Source of the DNA: Elusimicrobiota bacterium | Lineage (GTDB): Bacteria > Elusimicrobiota > Endomicrobiia > Endomicrobiales > Endomicrobiaceae | NCBI GenBank assembly: GCA_017525905.1 | Contig: JAFXSD010000025.1 | Location: 1 to 36,789 of the forward strand | DNA: 36,789 bases | Reading direction: 5' to 3' | Part shown: piece by piece, positions 8,782 through 18,407 of the stretch | Numbering within the stretch: position 1 is the first letter of the stretch | Layout of the letters: every line of letters begins with the position of its first letter | Notes under the pieces: generated by a model | Told to the model about the DNA's origin: nothing | Databases searched by the model: none | Seen by the model: only the letters and a program-made list of their open reading frames with translations | Translations under genes and position numbers: made by a program

Positions 8782-10359
8782 TTATAACACTACATTTTTA
8801 ACTTTTGTTACACCTTCAACTTTTGCTATTTTTGCAATGACATCATTTGATACTTCACCATCTATTTCCAAAACGGTTATTGCTTGTTTACCTGATTCTT
8901 TTCTACCAACATTCATACCTGCAATATTAATGGATGCAGAACCTATTATTGTTCCCAACGTTCCTATAACTCCTGGTTTATCGGTATTGTTTATAAATAT
9001 CTTATGTCCTTCAGGTTTAACATCAACATTTAATCCGTTAATATTTACTATTCTTTGTTGTTTATCAAGCAAAGTTCCTGCAATAGAATATTCACCTTTA
9101 TCGGTTTTAACTTTTGCAAGAATTAAGTTTGTATAATCTTTAACATCTTTTACTATAACTTCTTTTATGTTTATTCCTCTTTCTTTTGCAACCGATATTG
9201 CATTTACGGAATTAATTTTCAAATCTAAAATTTGTCCTAAAATTCCTTTCATATATGCAACTGTTAAAGGATTTGTTTTAAATTCTGAAACATTACCGCA
9301 ATAACTTAATTCTATTTCGGAAATTCCGCCTTCTATTATTTGTCCCTGGAAAGAACCGATTTTATCTGCAAGTTCTATATAAGGCATCATTTGTTTTTGT
9401 GTATCCCAATCTACCGTTGCAACATTAACAGCATTTCTTATTAAACCTTTTGTAAAGAAATCTATAACTACACTTGCCATTTCTATAGCAATCTTAACCT
9501 GAGCTTCCTCCGTTGAAGCTGCCAAGTGAGGTGTTGTTATAATATTTGGTGTTGTTTGAATTGACCAGTCTACAGGAGGTTCTTTTACAAATACATCAAG
9601 TGCTGCATTTGCAACTTTACCGGATTTAACAGCTTCAATTAAATCTGCATCATTGATGATTGCACCTCTTGCACAATTTATAATTCTTACACCATCTTTC
9701 ATTTTTGCGATATTTGCTTTATTTATCATTCCTCTTGTATCATCCGTTAAAGGAGAATGTATTGATAAATAATCTGCTTGTTTAAATACTTCGTCCAATG
9801 TTGTCAATTCTATTCCGTTATTTTTTGCAACTTCCGCATTTGCAAAAGGATCATAAGCAACAACTTTCATTCCGAAAGATAAAAGTCTTTTTGCAACTTC
9901 ATTTCCTATTCTTCCAAGACCGATTAAGCCAAGGGTTTTACCGAATATTTCATTACCCATAAATTTTTTCTTTTCCCACTTTTGAGACTGCATTGAAGTA
10001 ACTGCAGCAGGAATATTTCTTGCCATAGAAAGAATAAGTCCTATTGTATGTTCAGCAACGGAAATAGTGTTTCCTCCGGGAACATTTGATACAACTATAC
10101 CCTTTTGTGTTGCAGCTTTTTTATCTACATTATCAACACCTGTTCCCGCTCTTCCGATAAATTTTAATTTTTGTGCAGCTCCGATAATTTCTTCGGTAAC
10201 TTTAACTTCGGAACGAATTATAAGACCGTCATAATCTTTTATAAGTTCTTTAAATTCTTCAGGTGAAGGTTTGGCATGAACTTCAACCTTAAATTCAGGA
10301 TGATTTAACAATTGGTCTAATCCTTCCTGGCTGTCGTAAGTCATTAAAATTTTGTACAT
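8782..10359 (-). CDS. serA: D-3-phosphoglycerate dehydrogenase, long form
   Basis: Oxidises 3-phosphoglycerate to 3-phosphohydroxypyruvate with NAD, the first step of serine synthesis. At 525 residues it is the long type with an intervening domain and a C-terminal ACT domain. Visible are the NAD-binding GLGRIGNEVAKRL, the catalytic-Arg region NCARGAIINDADL, the acidic residue in VFVKEPPVD, the catalytic His in TPHLAASTEEAQ, and a terminal ACT domain (HKIFINNTDKPGVIGTLGTII), suggesting allosteric control by serine or another amino acid. It starts 21 bases after the lon stop with a GAGGGAG ribosome site, so it is probably in the protease operon, an unusual companion. Confidence 0.96.
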   Translation of the reverse strand: MYKILMTYDSQEGLDQLLNHPEFKVEVHAKPSPEEFKELIKDYDGLIIRSEVKVTEEIIGAAQKLKFIGRAGTGVDNVDKKAATQKGIVVSNVPGGNTISVAEHTIGLILSMARNIPAAVTSMQSQKWEKKKFMGNEIFGKTLGLIGLGRIGNEVAKRLLSFGMKVVAYDPFANAEVAKNNGIELTTLDEVFKQADYLSIHSPLTDDTRGMINKANIAKMKDGVRIINCARGAIINDADLIEAVKSGKVANAALDVFVKEPPVDWSIQTTPNIITTPHLAASTEEAQVKIAIEMASVVIDFFTKGLIRNAVNVATVDWDTQKQMMPYIELADKIGSFQGQIIEGGISEIELSYCGNVSEFKTNPLTVAYMKGILGQILDLKINSVNAISVAKERGINIKEVIVKDVKDYTNLILAKVKTDKGEYSIAGTLLDKQQRIVNINGLNVDVKPEGHKIFINNTDKPGVIGTLGTIIGSASINIAGMNVGRKESGKQAITVLEIDGEVSNDVIAKIAKVEGVTKVKNVVL

Positions 10360-10380
10360 TTTTACTACACTCCCTCTCTA

Positions 10381-12738
10381 TTATTTTATTTTTTTATCAA
10401 AAGCATATTTTATAACTTCATCCATATGTTTAACAGGTATCATTTTTATTTTCTTTTTAACATTTTCCGGTATATCAACCAAATCTTTTTTATTTGATTC
10501 CGGGAACAATACCATATCTATTCCTTCTCTGTATGCCGCCAAAACCTTTTCTTTTAAACCGCCTATAGCTAAAGCTCTTCCTCTTAATGTAATTTCTCCG
10601 GTCATAGCAAGTTTTTTTCTAACGGGCTTATTCATACAAACAGAAGCCAAAGCCGTAGCCATTGCAAGACCTGCACTCGGACCGTCTTTCGGAACTGCAC
10701 CTTCGGGGACATGAACATGAAAATCCGTATCTTTAAACATATTTTCCTTAATACCAAGTTTTTTTGCCGATGATTTCACATAAGTAAATGCCGCTTGAAC
10801 GGACTCTTTCATAACATCGCCAAGTTGTCCGGTAAGGTTCAATAATCCTTTTCCTTTCATTTTGTTTACTTCTATTGTAAGTGTCTCGCCACCGACTTCC
10901 GTCCATGCAAGACCGGTAACAACTCCTATTCCGTTTTCGGAAATTTTTTCTCTTTCGTAATGAGGAACACCTAAATATTTCTCAACTGTTTTTGACGTTA
11001 TTTTTACACTTTTTGTCTTTTCTAATGCTAACTCTTTTGCAACTTTTCTGCAAAGATTTGCTATTTCTCTATTTAAATTTCTTACTCCGGCTTCCCTTGT
11101 ATAACTTGCTATTACTTCCTTTATTGCACTGTCATCTATTGTAAGTTCTTCATCTTTTAATCCATGGTCTTTCATCTGTTTCTTTATTAAAAAATTTTTT
11201 GCAATAGAAAGCTTTTCTTCGTCCGTATAACCGGAAAACCTTATTATTTCCAATCTGTCTAACAAAGTGTTAGGAATATTACTCAATGTATTAGCCGTAG
11301 TTATGAACATAACATTCGACAAATCATAATCAACATCTAAATAATGGTCTCCGAAAGCATAATTTTGTTCCGGATCCAACACTTCCAATAATGCTGCAGA
11401 CGGATCTCCTCTCCAATCACTGCCCATTTTATCTATTTCATCAAGAATAAATACGGGATTTGAAGAAGAAGCTTTTTTCATAGATTGAATAATTTTGCCG
11501 GGCATAGAACCGATATATGTTCTTCTGTGTCCTCTTATTTCAGCTTCATCTCTTACACCGCCCATAGAAATTCTCACAAAGTTTCTGCCTAAACTTCTTG
11601 CAACGGATTTTGCAATTGATGTTTTACCTACTCCCGGAGGTCCTATAAAACAAAGGATTGGACCTTTTATTTTTTTTACTCTCGAAAGAACTGCCAAATA
11701 TTCTATAACTCTTTCTTTAACTTTTTCCAAACCGAAATGGTCTTCATCCAATATTTCTTTTGCTCTTACCAAATCCAAATTATCTTTGGTTAATTTTTTC
11801 CATGGTAAATCAAGCAACCATTCTATATAAGTTCTTATAACGGAAGCTTCCGGAGACTGAGCCATCATTTTTTCCATTCTCGACAACTCTTTTTCCGCGG
11901 TTTGCCTTGCTTCGTCCGACATAGAACTTGCTTTGATTTTATCTCTTAATTCTTCTATTTCTTTAGAATTATCATCTTTTTGTTTCAATTCCTTCTGTAT
12001 AGCTTTCATCTGCTCGTTAAGATAATATTCTTTTTGATTTTTCTCTATTTGATTTCTAACTCTGTTTTGTATTCTTCTTTCAATATTTAAAATTTCAATT
12101 TCCGTATTTAAGATTTGAATTATTTTATTTAATCTTTTTAAAGGATTTACGGCTTCCAATATTGCTTGTTTTTCGTTGCTTTTTATTGAAATATGAGAAG
12201 CTATTGTGTCTGCAAGTTTTGACGGATCCTGTATATTTGATACGGATATCGAAATATCCATCGGCATTCTCGGATTAAGTTTAACATATTGTTCAAAAAG
12301 AGCAATTATTCTTCTCATAACCGCTTCAACTTCGGAAGTTTTTTCTATCGTCTCATCGAACACACTTAAACCTACCTCAACATATCCCTTATCGGTAAGT
12401 TTAAATTCCGTCCACTGTGCTCTTGCAACACATTCTATTAAAATTTTTAATGTTCCGTCGGGCATTTTCAACATTTGTAAAACTTCGCAAACCGAACCTA
12501 TGTGATATATATCGTCCGGTGTAGGATCTTCTATTTGCAAATTTTTTTGTGTTGCAACAAAAATGTATCTTTCGGAAGTCATGGATTCTTCAAGAGCTCT
12601 TATAGACTTTTCTCTTCCTACGGCAATAGGTAAAACCATGGAAGGGAATATAACAACATCTCTTACCGGCAACATCGGTAAAACATTAGGTAAATCATTA
12701 CTTTTTTTATAATTTAAAGTTTTTTCTATTTCGCTCAT
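10381..12738 (-). CDS. lon: ATP-dependent protease Lon (LonA type)
   Basis: Cytoplasmic hexameric protease that unfolds and degrades misfolded and regulatory proteins. The 785 residues show the LonA order: N-terminal substrate-binding domain ([19 protein letters not shown]), coiled-coil linker, AAA+ module (Walker [10 protein letters not shown], Walker [10 protein letters not shown]) and protease domain. The catalytic dyad is intact: Ser688 in PKDGPSAG and Lys731 in [15 protein letters not shown], 43 residues apart as in E. coli. Its ATG overlaps the clpX stop by four bases (ATGA), with AAGGAG inside the end of clpX, so the two are translationally coupled. No heat-shock operator was recognised. 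Confidence 0.98.
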   Translation of the reverse strand: MSEIEKTLNYKKSNDLPNVLPMLPVRDVVIFPSMVLPIAVGREKSIRALEESMTSERYIFVATQKNLQIEDPTPDDIYHIGSVCEVLQMLKMPDGTLKILIECVARAQWTEFKLTDKGYVEVGLSVFDETIEKTSEVEAVMRRIIALFEQYVKLNPRMPMDISISVSNIQDPSKLADTIASHISIKSNEKQAILEAVNPLKRLNKIIQILNTEIEILNIERRIQNRVRNQIEKNQKEYYLNEQMKAIQKELKQKDDNSKEIEELRDKIKASSMSDEARQTAEKELSRMEKMMAQSPEASVIRTYIEWLLDLPWKKLTKDNLDLVRAKEILDEDHFGLEKVKERVIEYLAVLSRVKKIKGPILCFIGPPGVGKTSIAKSVARSLGRNFVRISMGGVRDEAEIRGHRRTYIGSMPGKIIQSMKKASSSNPVFILDEIDKMGSDWRGDPSAALLEVLDPEQNYAFGDHYLDVDYDLSNVMFITTANTLSNIPNTLLDRLEIIRFSGYTDEEKLSIAKNFLIKKQMKDHGLKDEELTIDDSAIKEVIASYTREAGVRNLNREIANLCRKVAKELALEKTKSVKITSKTVEKYLGVPHYEREKISENGIGVVTGLAWTEVGGETLTIEVNKMKGKGLLNLTGQLGDVMKESVQAAFTYVKSSAKKLGIKENMFKDTDFHVHVPEGAVPKDGPSAGLAMATALASVCMNKPVRKKLAMTGEITLRGRALAIGGLKEKVLAAYREGIDMVLFPESNKKDLVDIPENVKKKIKMIPVKHMDEVIKYAFDKKIK

Positions 12739-14003
12739 GCAATCTCCTTAGAATTATCTTTAAAAATAAATTTTGGTTTTGATTTCTTTTGTATTGTTTC
12801 CAAATCCACTACACATTTTGATATTTTATCTTCATGGAACATTTCAAACATTGTTTCCATTAAAATACTTTCTATCATCGATCTTAAACCTCTTGCACCT
12901 GCAGATTTACTAAGAGCAATGGTTGCAATTTCTTTTAAAGCCGCTTCTTCAAAAACTAAATCTATGTGTTCCATAGCAAACATTTTTGTATATTGTTTAA
13001 CCAACGAATTTTTAGGTTCCGTTAAAATTCTTACCATATCGTCAACGGTAAGATGTTCCAATGTTGAAATAACTGGAAGTCTTCCAACCAATTCCGGTAT
13101 TAATCCGTATTTTATTAAGTCATGAGTTTCAACTAACGAAAAAAGTTTATCTTTATTGGCAAGTTTTTCTTCTTTAGTTGCCGTTTTTTCGTTACTTACA
13201 AAACCGATACTCTTTTTATTTAATCTTGTTTCAATGACTTTTTCTATACCGTCAAAAGCTCCGCCGCAAATAAACAAAATATTTGTGGTATCAACTTTTA
13301 TACATTCCTGTTGAGGATGTTTTCTCCCGCCTTGCGGAGGAACATTTGCTATAGTTCCTTCTATAATTTTTAAAAGTGCCTGCTGAACACCTTCACCGGA
13401 AACATCTCTTGTTATAGATTTATTTTCAGATTTTCTTGCTATTTTATCTATTTCATCAATATATACAATTCCGCATTCGGCTCTTTTAACATCATAGGAA
13501 CAATTTTGTAACAACCTTACCAAAATATTTTCTACATCATCACCTACATATCCCGCTTCGGTTAATGTTGTTGCATCGGCTATTGCAAAAGGAACATCCA
13601 ACATTCTTGCAAGTGTTTGTGCAAGCAATGTTTTTCCTGTTCCGGTAGGACCCAATAATAAAATATTGGATTTTTGAAGTTCCACATCGGAAGATATGTC
13701 AGACTTTGATTGTATTCTCTTATAGTGATTATATACCGCTACGGACAAAACTTTTTTTGCTTGTTCTTGTCCGATAACATAAGAATCCAAAAATTTTTTT
13801 ATATCTTTAGGTTTTGGTACCGGTTTTATTACTTTTTTAACTTCCGATTGCTCTAATCTGTTTAAAATATCGTTTGATGTTTTTATACAGTCGGAACAAA
13901 TTATGGCCCCTCCGCCACCGATAAATTTTTTACCGCTGGATTTCGGTTTACCGCAAAATAAGCATTTCTGTTCTTTCGTTCCGTTGTTGTTATTATCTGC
14001 CAT
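12735..14003 (-). CDS. clpX: ATP-dependent Clp protease ATP-binding subunit ClpX
   Basis: AAA+ unfoldase that feeds substrates into ClpP. The 422 residues start with the zinc-binding domain (C14, C17, C36, C39 in CLFCGKP and ICSDC). The AAA+ domain follows, with Walker A GPTGTGKT (118-125), Walker [11 protein letters not shown], pore-loop GYVGDD and the sensor region of the HslU/ClpX family. An IGF-like loop for docking on ClpP is expected; IGFVSNE is visible ([11 protein letters not shown]). Its ATG shares one base with the clpP stop (TAATG), so translation is coupled; lon follows with a four-base overlap. Confidence 0.97.
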   Translation of the reverse strand: MADNNNNGTKEQKCLFCGKPKSSGKKFIGGGGAIICSDCIKTSNDILNRLEQSEVKKVIKPVPKPKDIKKFLDSYVIGQEQAKKVLSVAVYNHYKRIQSKSDISSDVELQKSNILLLGPTGTGKTLLAQTLARMLDVPFAIADATTLTEAGYVGDDVENILVRLLQNCSYDVKRAECGIVYIDEIDKIARKSENKSITRDVSGEGVQQALLKIIEGTIANVPPQGGRKHPQQECIKVDTTNILFICGGAFDGIEKVIETRLNKKSIGFVSNEKTATKEEKLANKDKLFSLVETHDLIKYGLIPELVGRLPVISTLEHLTVDDMVRILTEPKNSLVKQYTKMFAMEHIDLVFEEAALKEIATIALSKSAGARGLRSMIESILMETMFEMFHEDKISKCVVDLETIQKKSKPKFIFKDNSKEIA

Positions 14004-14611
14004 TATTTTTTACCGGGAATTATAATTTCGTCTATCAAGCCATACTCTTTTGCATCTTGAGCCGACATATAGCAATTCCTTTCCGTATCGGCAATAATTT
14101 TTTCTCTTGTTTGCCCCGTATGTAATGCCAAAATATCAGCCAATTTATTTTTTGTCAAAATCAATTCTTTTGTTTCAACATCAATATCGGTAACCTGCCC
14201 CGACAAACCGCCGCCGTAAATTAACGGTTGATGTATCATTATTCTTGAATGCTCCAAAGCATATCTTTTACCTTTTGTTCCTGCTGCAAGAAGAACTGCC
14301 CCGAAAGACATAGCCATACCCATACAAATCGTGGTTATAGGACTTTTTATATATTGCATTGTATCATAAACAGCAAGACCTGCAGTAACTATTCCTCCGG
14401 GAGAATTAATATACAAATTGATATCTTTTGTATTATCTTCCGCATCCAAATATAAAAGTTGTGCTATCAGTGCATTAGCTGAATCGGTTGTTACGGCACC
14501 TTCTGCACCGCCAACAAAAACTATTCTGTCTTTTAAAAGTCTTGAATATATGTCGTAACCTACGGAAGTGTTCCCGCTTCTGTCTATTACGGTAGGTATA
14601 AAATTAGGCAT
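14003..14611 (-). CDS. clpP: ATP-dependent Clp protease proteolytic subunit ClpP, with Asn at the usual catalytic Asp
   Basis: Barrel-forming serine protease subunit partnered by ClpX. The 202 residues carry the nucleophile Ser102 ([14 protein letters not shown]; the family usually has AASMGA) and catalytic His127 ([10 protein letters not shown]). The third member of the triad lies in the TERDxxxSA motif, but here it reads TERNCYMSA, so Asn179 replaces Asp. The codon is AAT, one step from Asp. Some known ClpP proteins, such as Listeria ClpP1, are reported to carry Asn here with altered activity. The gene sits between tig (58-base gap) and clpX (one-base overlap), the classical tig-clpP-clpX order, so a working protease is still expected. 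Identity is secure; activity is open. Confidence 0.96.
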   Translation of the reverse strand: MPNFIPTVIDRSGNTSVGYDIYSRLLKDRIVFVGGAEGAVTTDSANALIAQLLYLDAEDNTKDINLYINSPGGIVTAGLAVYDTMQYIKSPITTICMGMAMSFGAVLLAAGTKGKRYALEHSRIMIHQPLIYGGGLSGQVTDIDVETKELILTKNKLADILALHTGQTREKIIADTERNCYMSAQDAKEYGLIDEIIIPGKK

Positions 14612-14669
14612 TTTACCTCCTAAAAATTTCTATTTCTCTACATACCAACAAAAAATTACATGGCAATTT

Positions 14670-15983
14670 TTATTTTACAGGCATATCTTTTTCGCTTTCG
14701 CTTATTTTCGCATTGTCAACTAAAAACTTAAATATTTTTTCTTCTTTCAAAGATGCTGCTATATTTGCTTTATTTTCTTTAAAATAATTTTCGACATCAT
14801 CTTTTCTTGTAGGATTAGAATCTAACATTTTTTTCTTTTCATCTTCTAATTCTTTATCTTCTACTTCTATTTTTTCATCATTACATATTGCATTTAAAAT
14901 ATAAGATAGTCTTACATTTTTTTCCGCTTCTTCTTCATATTTTTTATCTGCAGTTTCTGCTTGCTTTGCAATGAATTCGTCATTCGCACCCTGACTCTTC
15001 ATATAATCCGACATTCTTTTAACCAAATATTGTTTCTGTTGTAAAACTATAGATTGAGGAACTTCAAATTTATTTTTATCCAAGAGATGTTCTATTATTT
15101 GTTTTTCAACTTCGGAATTTTGTCTTCTTGTTTCTTCACTTTCCAAAGATTCTCTTATTTTTTTCTTTAAATCTTCAAGGCTTTCAAGTCCCATATCTTT
15201 AGCAAAATCGTCGTTAAGTTCAGGAAGTTGTTTTTCTTTTACTTCCTCTATGGTTGTTTTAAATACAACTTTTTTTCCTGCTAATTCTTTGTTTAAATAA
15301 TCTTTAGGATATTCTATTTCTATATCTTTTGTTTCACCTTTTTTAGCTTTAACCAATCCATCTTTAAAACCTTTCAAAGTATTTTCAGCACCTAAATCTA
15401 TCATATGTTCTTTAGCTTTTATTTTTTCTACAGGTTTACCGTCAATAAAACCTTCATAATTAACTATAACAAAACTATCTTTTTTTACTTCACCTGTATT
15501 TGAAACAATAAGATTCGCATTTCTATCCAACAAAACATCTATGTTTTTATTGATATTTGCATCTGTTACTTTATATTTTTCTTTCTTTATTTTTATATCT
15601 TTATAATCTTTAACTTTTACTTCCGGTTGGCATTCTGCTTTAAAAGAATATTTCAATACTTTGCCAAAATCATAATCGATATTTGTAATTACCGGCATAT
15701 CGATAGGTGCAAAATTTTCTTTTTCCATTGCAGAAAAGACAGTCTTTTTTACCATATTTTCAATCAGTTTTTCTCTGGCAACATCGGAATAGTTTCTCTT
15801 AACCATATCCATAGGAACTTTACCGGTTCTAAAACCCGGAATTTTTGCTGTTTGTTGAATTGATTCATAAACAGATTTTAATTCTATATCTGTCTGAGAA
15901 GGTTCTATTTCAACTTCCATAGATATTGAACATGGCTTCTTTTCTAAAACTTTTGATTTGAACTCATACTTTTGAGCACTCAT
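14670..15983 (-). CDS. tig: Trigger factor
   Basis: Ribosome-bound chaperone and prolyl isomerase that meets nascent chains at the exit tunnel. The 437 residues have the expected parts. The N-terminal ribosome-binding domain carries the loop signature GFRTGKVP (50-57). A central FKBP-type isomerase domain covers about 150-245 (VNYEGFIDGKPVE, LKGFKDGLVKAKKGE). A long charged helical C-terminal cradle follows. It opens the protein quality-control operon. The ribosome site AAGGGG precedes the ATG. A 100-base AT-rich repeat region lies upstream, where no confident promoter could be read. Confidence 0.96.
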   Translation of the reverse strand: MSAQKYEFKSKVLEKKPCSISMEVEIEPSQTDIELKSVYESIQQTAKIPGFRTGKVPMDMVKRNYSDVAREKLIENMVKKTVFSAMEKENFAPIDMPVITNIDYDFGKVLKYSFKAECQPEVKVKDYKDIKIKKEKYKVTDANINKNIDVLLDRNANLIVSNTGEVKKDSFVIVNYEGFIDGKPVEKIKAKEHMIDLGAENTLKGFKDGLVKAKKGETKDIEIEYPKDYLNKELAGKKVVFKTTIEEVKEKQLPELNDDFAKDMGLESLEDLKKKIRESLESEETRRQNSEVEKQIIEHLLDKNKFEVPQSIVLQQKQYLVKRMSDYMKSQGANDEFIAKQAETADKKYEEEAEKNVRLSYILNAICNDEKIEVEDKELEDEKKKMLDSNPTRKDDVENYFKENKANIAASLKEEKIFKFLVDNAKISESEKDMPVK

Positions 15984-15992
15984 GATGACCCC

Positions 15993-16033
15993 TTATATAA
16001 TTTATAATTTACAATTTATAATTTATAATTAAC
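15993..16033. repeat. AT-rich direct repeat upstream of tig
   Basis: Short direct repeats of the unit AATTTATA/TTTACAA run through this stretch. A near-identical element in the opposite orientation lies at 18366-18404, downstream of the giant gene; both share the core AATTTATAATTTATAATTA. The rest of the gene-free stretch 15984-16085 shows nothing recognisable, though the tig promoter probably lies within it. Confidence 0.6.
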
Positions 16034-16085
16034 GACTAAAAGACAATTAAAAATTAGAAATTAGTATTTTCGAAACAATAACAAA

Positions 16086-16167
16086 TGCGGATAGAGGGAC
16101 TTGAACCCCCACACCTTACGGTATATGGTCCTAAGCCATACGCGTCTGCCAATTCCGCCATATCCGC
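16086..16167 (-). tRNA. tRNA-Leu (anticodon UAG)
   Basis: A complete 82-base class II tRNA. The acceptor arms GCGGATA and TATCCGC pair fully; the D-arm is GCGGAATTGGCAGACGC. The anticodon arm TATGG-CTTAGGA-CCATA places TAG at the anticodon. A variable stem of leucine type (ACCGTAAGGTGT) and the T-loop TTCAAGT follow. The discriminator is A and CCA is not encoded, so it must be added by the CCA-adding enzyme. UAG reads CUA and, by wobble, other CUN codons. It lies 20 bases behind ribF and may be processed from the same transcript. Confidence 0.96.
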
Positions 16168-16187
16168 ATTCATCTATATTTGAAAAA

Positions 16188-17090
16188 TTATATCATTTTA
16201 GAATGTTTATAGTCAATTTTTATTAATTGTTTTTTTGCTGTTTCAATATCTTTTTGAATTGATTTTTTTAATAGTTCTATATTTTTGAATTTTTTTTCTT
16301 TTCTTATAAAATCGTAAATATAAATAACAGGATTTTTTTCTCTCCAAACGCCATGAAAGTTTAATAAATGTATTTCAACAGATAAATTATGTTTTTTCAA
16401 ATCTACCGTAGGTCTTATTCCTATATTTAGTACACCGCAATACATATTATTTTTTTTGTCTCTTACCAAGCATGTAAAAACACCCTTGGGCAAAAGTTTT
16501 GCATCGTCAACTTTTATATTTATTGTTGGAAAGCCTAAAGTTCTTCCTATTTTATTACCGTTTATATGTTTACCGGTAAAACTAAAAAGTCTGTTAAGCA
16601 TTTTGTTTGCATCTTTTATATTTTTTCCTGTTATACAGTCACGAATTTTGGATGATGAAACAATTTTGTTTTTTACTTTTACGGGATTTATTACGGTAAG
16701 CTTTATGCCGTATTTTTTTACATTTTTTTTAAGCCAAGCAACATTTCCTTTTCTATTTTTACCGAAAGTACAATCATATCCGACAACAATATGTTTCGCT
16801 TTCAGTTGTTTTACCAAAACAGTTTCAAAAAAATCTTCTGCGGTAGTTGATAACATTTTTTTTGTTACGGGAAGCAATAATATTTCATCAACATGAAAAG
16901 AGGCTAAAAGATTAACTTTTTCTTCTGCGGTAGTTATAAGTCCCGAAACTTGCTTTACCGGATTTTCAAAAGACAAAACAATGCTTTTTAAATTGTTTTT
17001 TTTTGCAATATCAACAACTTTATTTAAAATGGCTTGATGTCCTTTATGAACACCATCAAAAGTACCGATAGTAATTACTGAATTTTTCAT
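16188..17090 (-). CDS. ribF: Bifunctional riboflavin kinase / FAD synthetase
   Basis: Phosphorylates riboflavin to FMN and adenylates FMN to FAD. The 300-residue protein has the nucleotidylyltransferase domain first (TIGTFDGVHKGHQ, with HxGH at 15-18; GYDCTFGKNRKGN; the ISSTKIR equivalent VSSSKIRDCI). The flavokinase domain follows (GRTLGFPTINI, GVLNIGIRPTV). Both active sites look intact. It is followed 20 bases downstream by tRNA-Leu. Upstream, 120 bases of repeat-containing sequence separate it from ychF; no riboflavin riboswitch is recognisable there. Confidence 0.95.
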   Translation of the reverse strand: MKNSVITIGTFDGVHKGHQAILNKVVDIAKKNNLKSIVLSFENPVKQVSGLITTAEEKVNLLASFHVDEILLLPVTKKMLSTTAEDFFETVLVKQLKAKHIVVGYDCTFGKNRKGNVAWLKKNVKKYGIKLTVINPVKVKNKIVSSSKIRDCITGKNIKDANKMLNRLFSFTGKHINGNKIGRTLGFPTINIKVDDAKLLPKGVFTCLVRDKKNNMYCGVLNIGIRPTVDLKKHNLSVEIHLLNFHGVWREKNPVIYIYDFIRKEKKFKNIELLKKSIQKDIETAKKQLIKIDYKHSKMI

Positions 17091-17127
17091 AATTTAAAAA
17101 TTCGAGGAATGGAGGAATTGATGTATG

Positions 17128-17206
17128 GAAACAACTTAACTGCGAGATTCCGCATCAATTGCGAAATGACAAAGCTGTTGATTTTTCTATGCCTCTATGC
17201 CTCTAT
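17128..17206. repeat. Possible dispersed intergenic palindromic repeat with a short tandem repeat
   Basis: The ribF-ychF gap (17091-17210) contains a stem-loop, TTCGCA-ATTGA-TGCGGAA on the minus strand (17148-17165), with one bulged base. The flanks are GTCAT on one side and TCTCGC on the other. It resembles short GTCATTCCGC...GATGCGGAATCTCG elements scattered in many bacterial genomes, here with one base lost from a stem. Next to it is a tandem of the 8-base unit CTATGCCT, about two and a half copies (17187-17206). That it is genomically dispersed is recalled from other genomes and cannot be shown from one copy. Confidence 0.5.
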
Positions 17207-17210
17207 TATT

Positions 17211-18302
17211 TTATACATTAAACTTAAACTCTATAATATCGCCGTCTTTTACGACATAATCTTTACCTTCACTTCTTAAAAGTCCGGCTTCTTTAACCGC
17301 TTTATCATTGCCCAACTTGAAAAGATCATCAAAAGCCATAACTTCAGCCCTGATAAATCCCCTTTCAAAATCTGTATGAATAACACCGGCAGCTTGCGGA
17401 GCTAAAAATCCTTTTTTTATAGTCCAAGCTCTTGATTCGTCTTCACCGGCAGTTAAAAATGTTATAAGTCCCAACAAATTATAACTTGCTTTAATAAGTC
17501 TGTTAAGGCCGGGCTCCGTAAGTCCCAAATCTTTCAAAAATGCCAATTGGTCTTCATCGGAAAGTTCCGAAAGTTCAGCTTCTATTTTTGCACAAATAGG
17601 AATGGCTTGCGCATTTTCCTGCTTTGCTCTTTGTAAAACTTGTTCAGTATATTTATTTGTCATTCCCGGTAAATCCGCATCGGAAATATTACATGCATAC
17701 AAAACAGGTTTAGCCGTTATAAGAAAAAAGTTTCTTAATATTTCTTTTTGTTCTTCTTCAATTTCAAGTGTTCTTACCGGTTTACCCGATTCCAAATGAA
17801 TCTTTATTTTGTCTGCCAACTCTTTTTCGGCAACTACTTTTTTATCTCTTGATTTTATATCTCTTTGCAACTTTTCCAATTTTTTGTTTATTGCTTCAAG
17901 GTCTGCAAGCATAAGTTCTGTTTCTATAATATCTATATCTCTTATAGGATCGATTTCTCCCATAACATGTGTTATATCGGAATTTTCGTAACATCTTACA
18001 ACATGAACTATGGCAGATGTTTCTCTTATATGTGCCAAAAATTGGTTACCTAAACCTTCACCTTTAGATGCACCTTTTACAAGTCCTGCAATATCTACAA
18101 ATTCAACCATCGCAGGAACCTTTTTTTTAGAGTTATACAGCTTTTCCAAAAAATCCAACCTTTTATCCGGAACGGCAACTACACCGACATTTGGATCTAT
18201 TGTACAGAACGGATAATTTGCACATTCCGCACCGGCTTTCGTTATTGCATTAAACAATGTGGACTTACCTACATTAGGCAGTCCAACTATACCTAATTTC
18301 AT
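17211..18302 (-). CDS. ychF: YchF/OLA1-family P-loop ATPase
   Basis: A universally conserved Obg-related ATPase that binds ribosomes and is linked to stress and redox responses. The 363 residues show the G1 P-loop GLPNVGKST (7-15), the switch region FVDIAGLVKGASKGEGLGNQFL, a helical insert with coiled-coil character, and a C-terminal TGS domain including HTDFERGFIRAEV. The typical NKxD motif is changed (NISD), in keeping with ATP rather than GTP preference. A GTG three codons upstream (18311) is open, but AGGTGG overlaps it and sits five bases before the ATG at 18302, so the ATG is chosen. Confidence 0.95.
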   Translation of the reverse strand: MKLGIVGLPNVGKSTLFNAITKAGAECANYPFCTIDPNVGVVAVPDKRLDFLEKLYNSKKKVPAMVEFVDIAGLVKGASKGEGLGNQFLAHIRETSAIVHVVRCYENSDITHVMGEIDPIRDIDIIETELMLADLEAINKKLEKLQRDIKSRDKKVVAEKELADKIKIHLESGKPVRTLEIEEEQKEILRNFFLITAKPVLYACNISDADLPGMTNKYTEQVLQRAKQENAQAIPICAKIEAELSELSDEDQLAFLKDLGLTEPGLNRLIKASYNLLGLITFLTAGEDESRAWTIKKGFLAPQAAGVIHTDFERGFIRAEVMAFDDLFKLGNDKAVKEAGLLRSEGKDYVVKDGDIIEFKFNV

Positions 18303-18347
18303 ATTTACCACCTATTATAAAAATTCTACAATTTTTTCTATACCTTA

Positions 18348-18404
18348 AAATTGCCTGCGGCAATTTGTAATTATAAATTATAAATTACAAATTGTAAATT
18401 GTAT
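18348..18404. repeat. Perfect small palindrome followed by an AT-rich repeat
   Basis: AAATTGCC and GGCAATTT (18348-18355 and 18359-18366) form an eight-base stem with a three-base loop. Neither side has a proper T-run, so it is a poor terminator for the giant gene, though it may pause transcription or stabilise the end. Immediately beside it, 18366-18404 is an AT repeat that is the inverted counterpart of the element at 15993-16033. The pair encloses ychF, ribF and tRNA-Leu. No promoter for ychF could be read with confidence. Confidence 0.55.
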
Positions 18405-18407
18405 ATA

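Noticed and set aside
18303..18311. GTG start of ychF three codons upstream
   Set aside because: The GTG lies inside the AGGTGG ribosome site that serves the ATG at 18302, and the family begins MKLGIVG.
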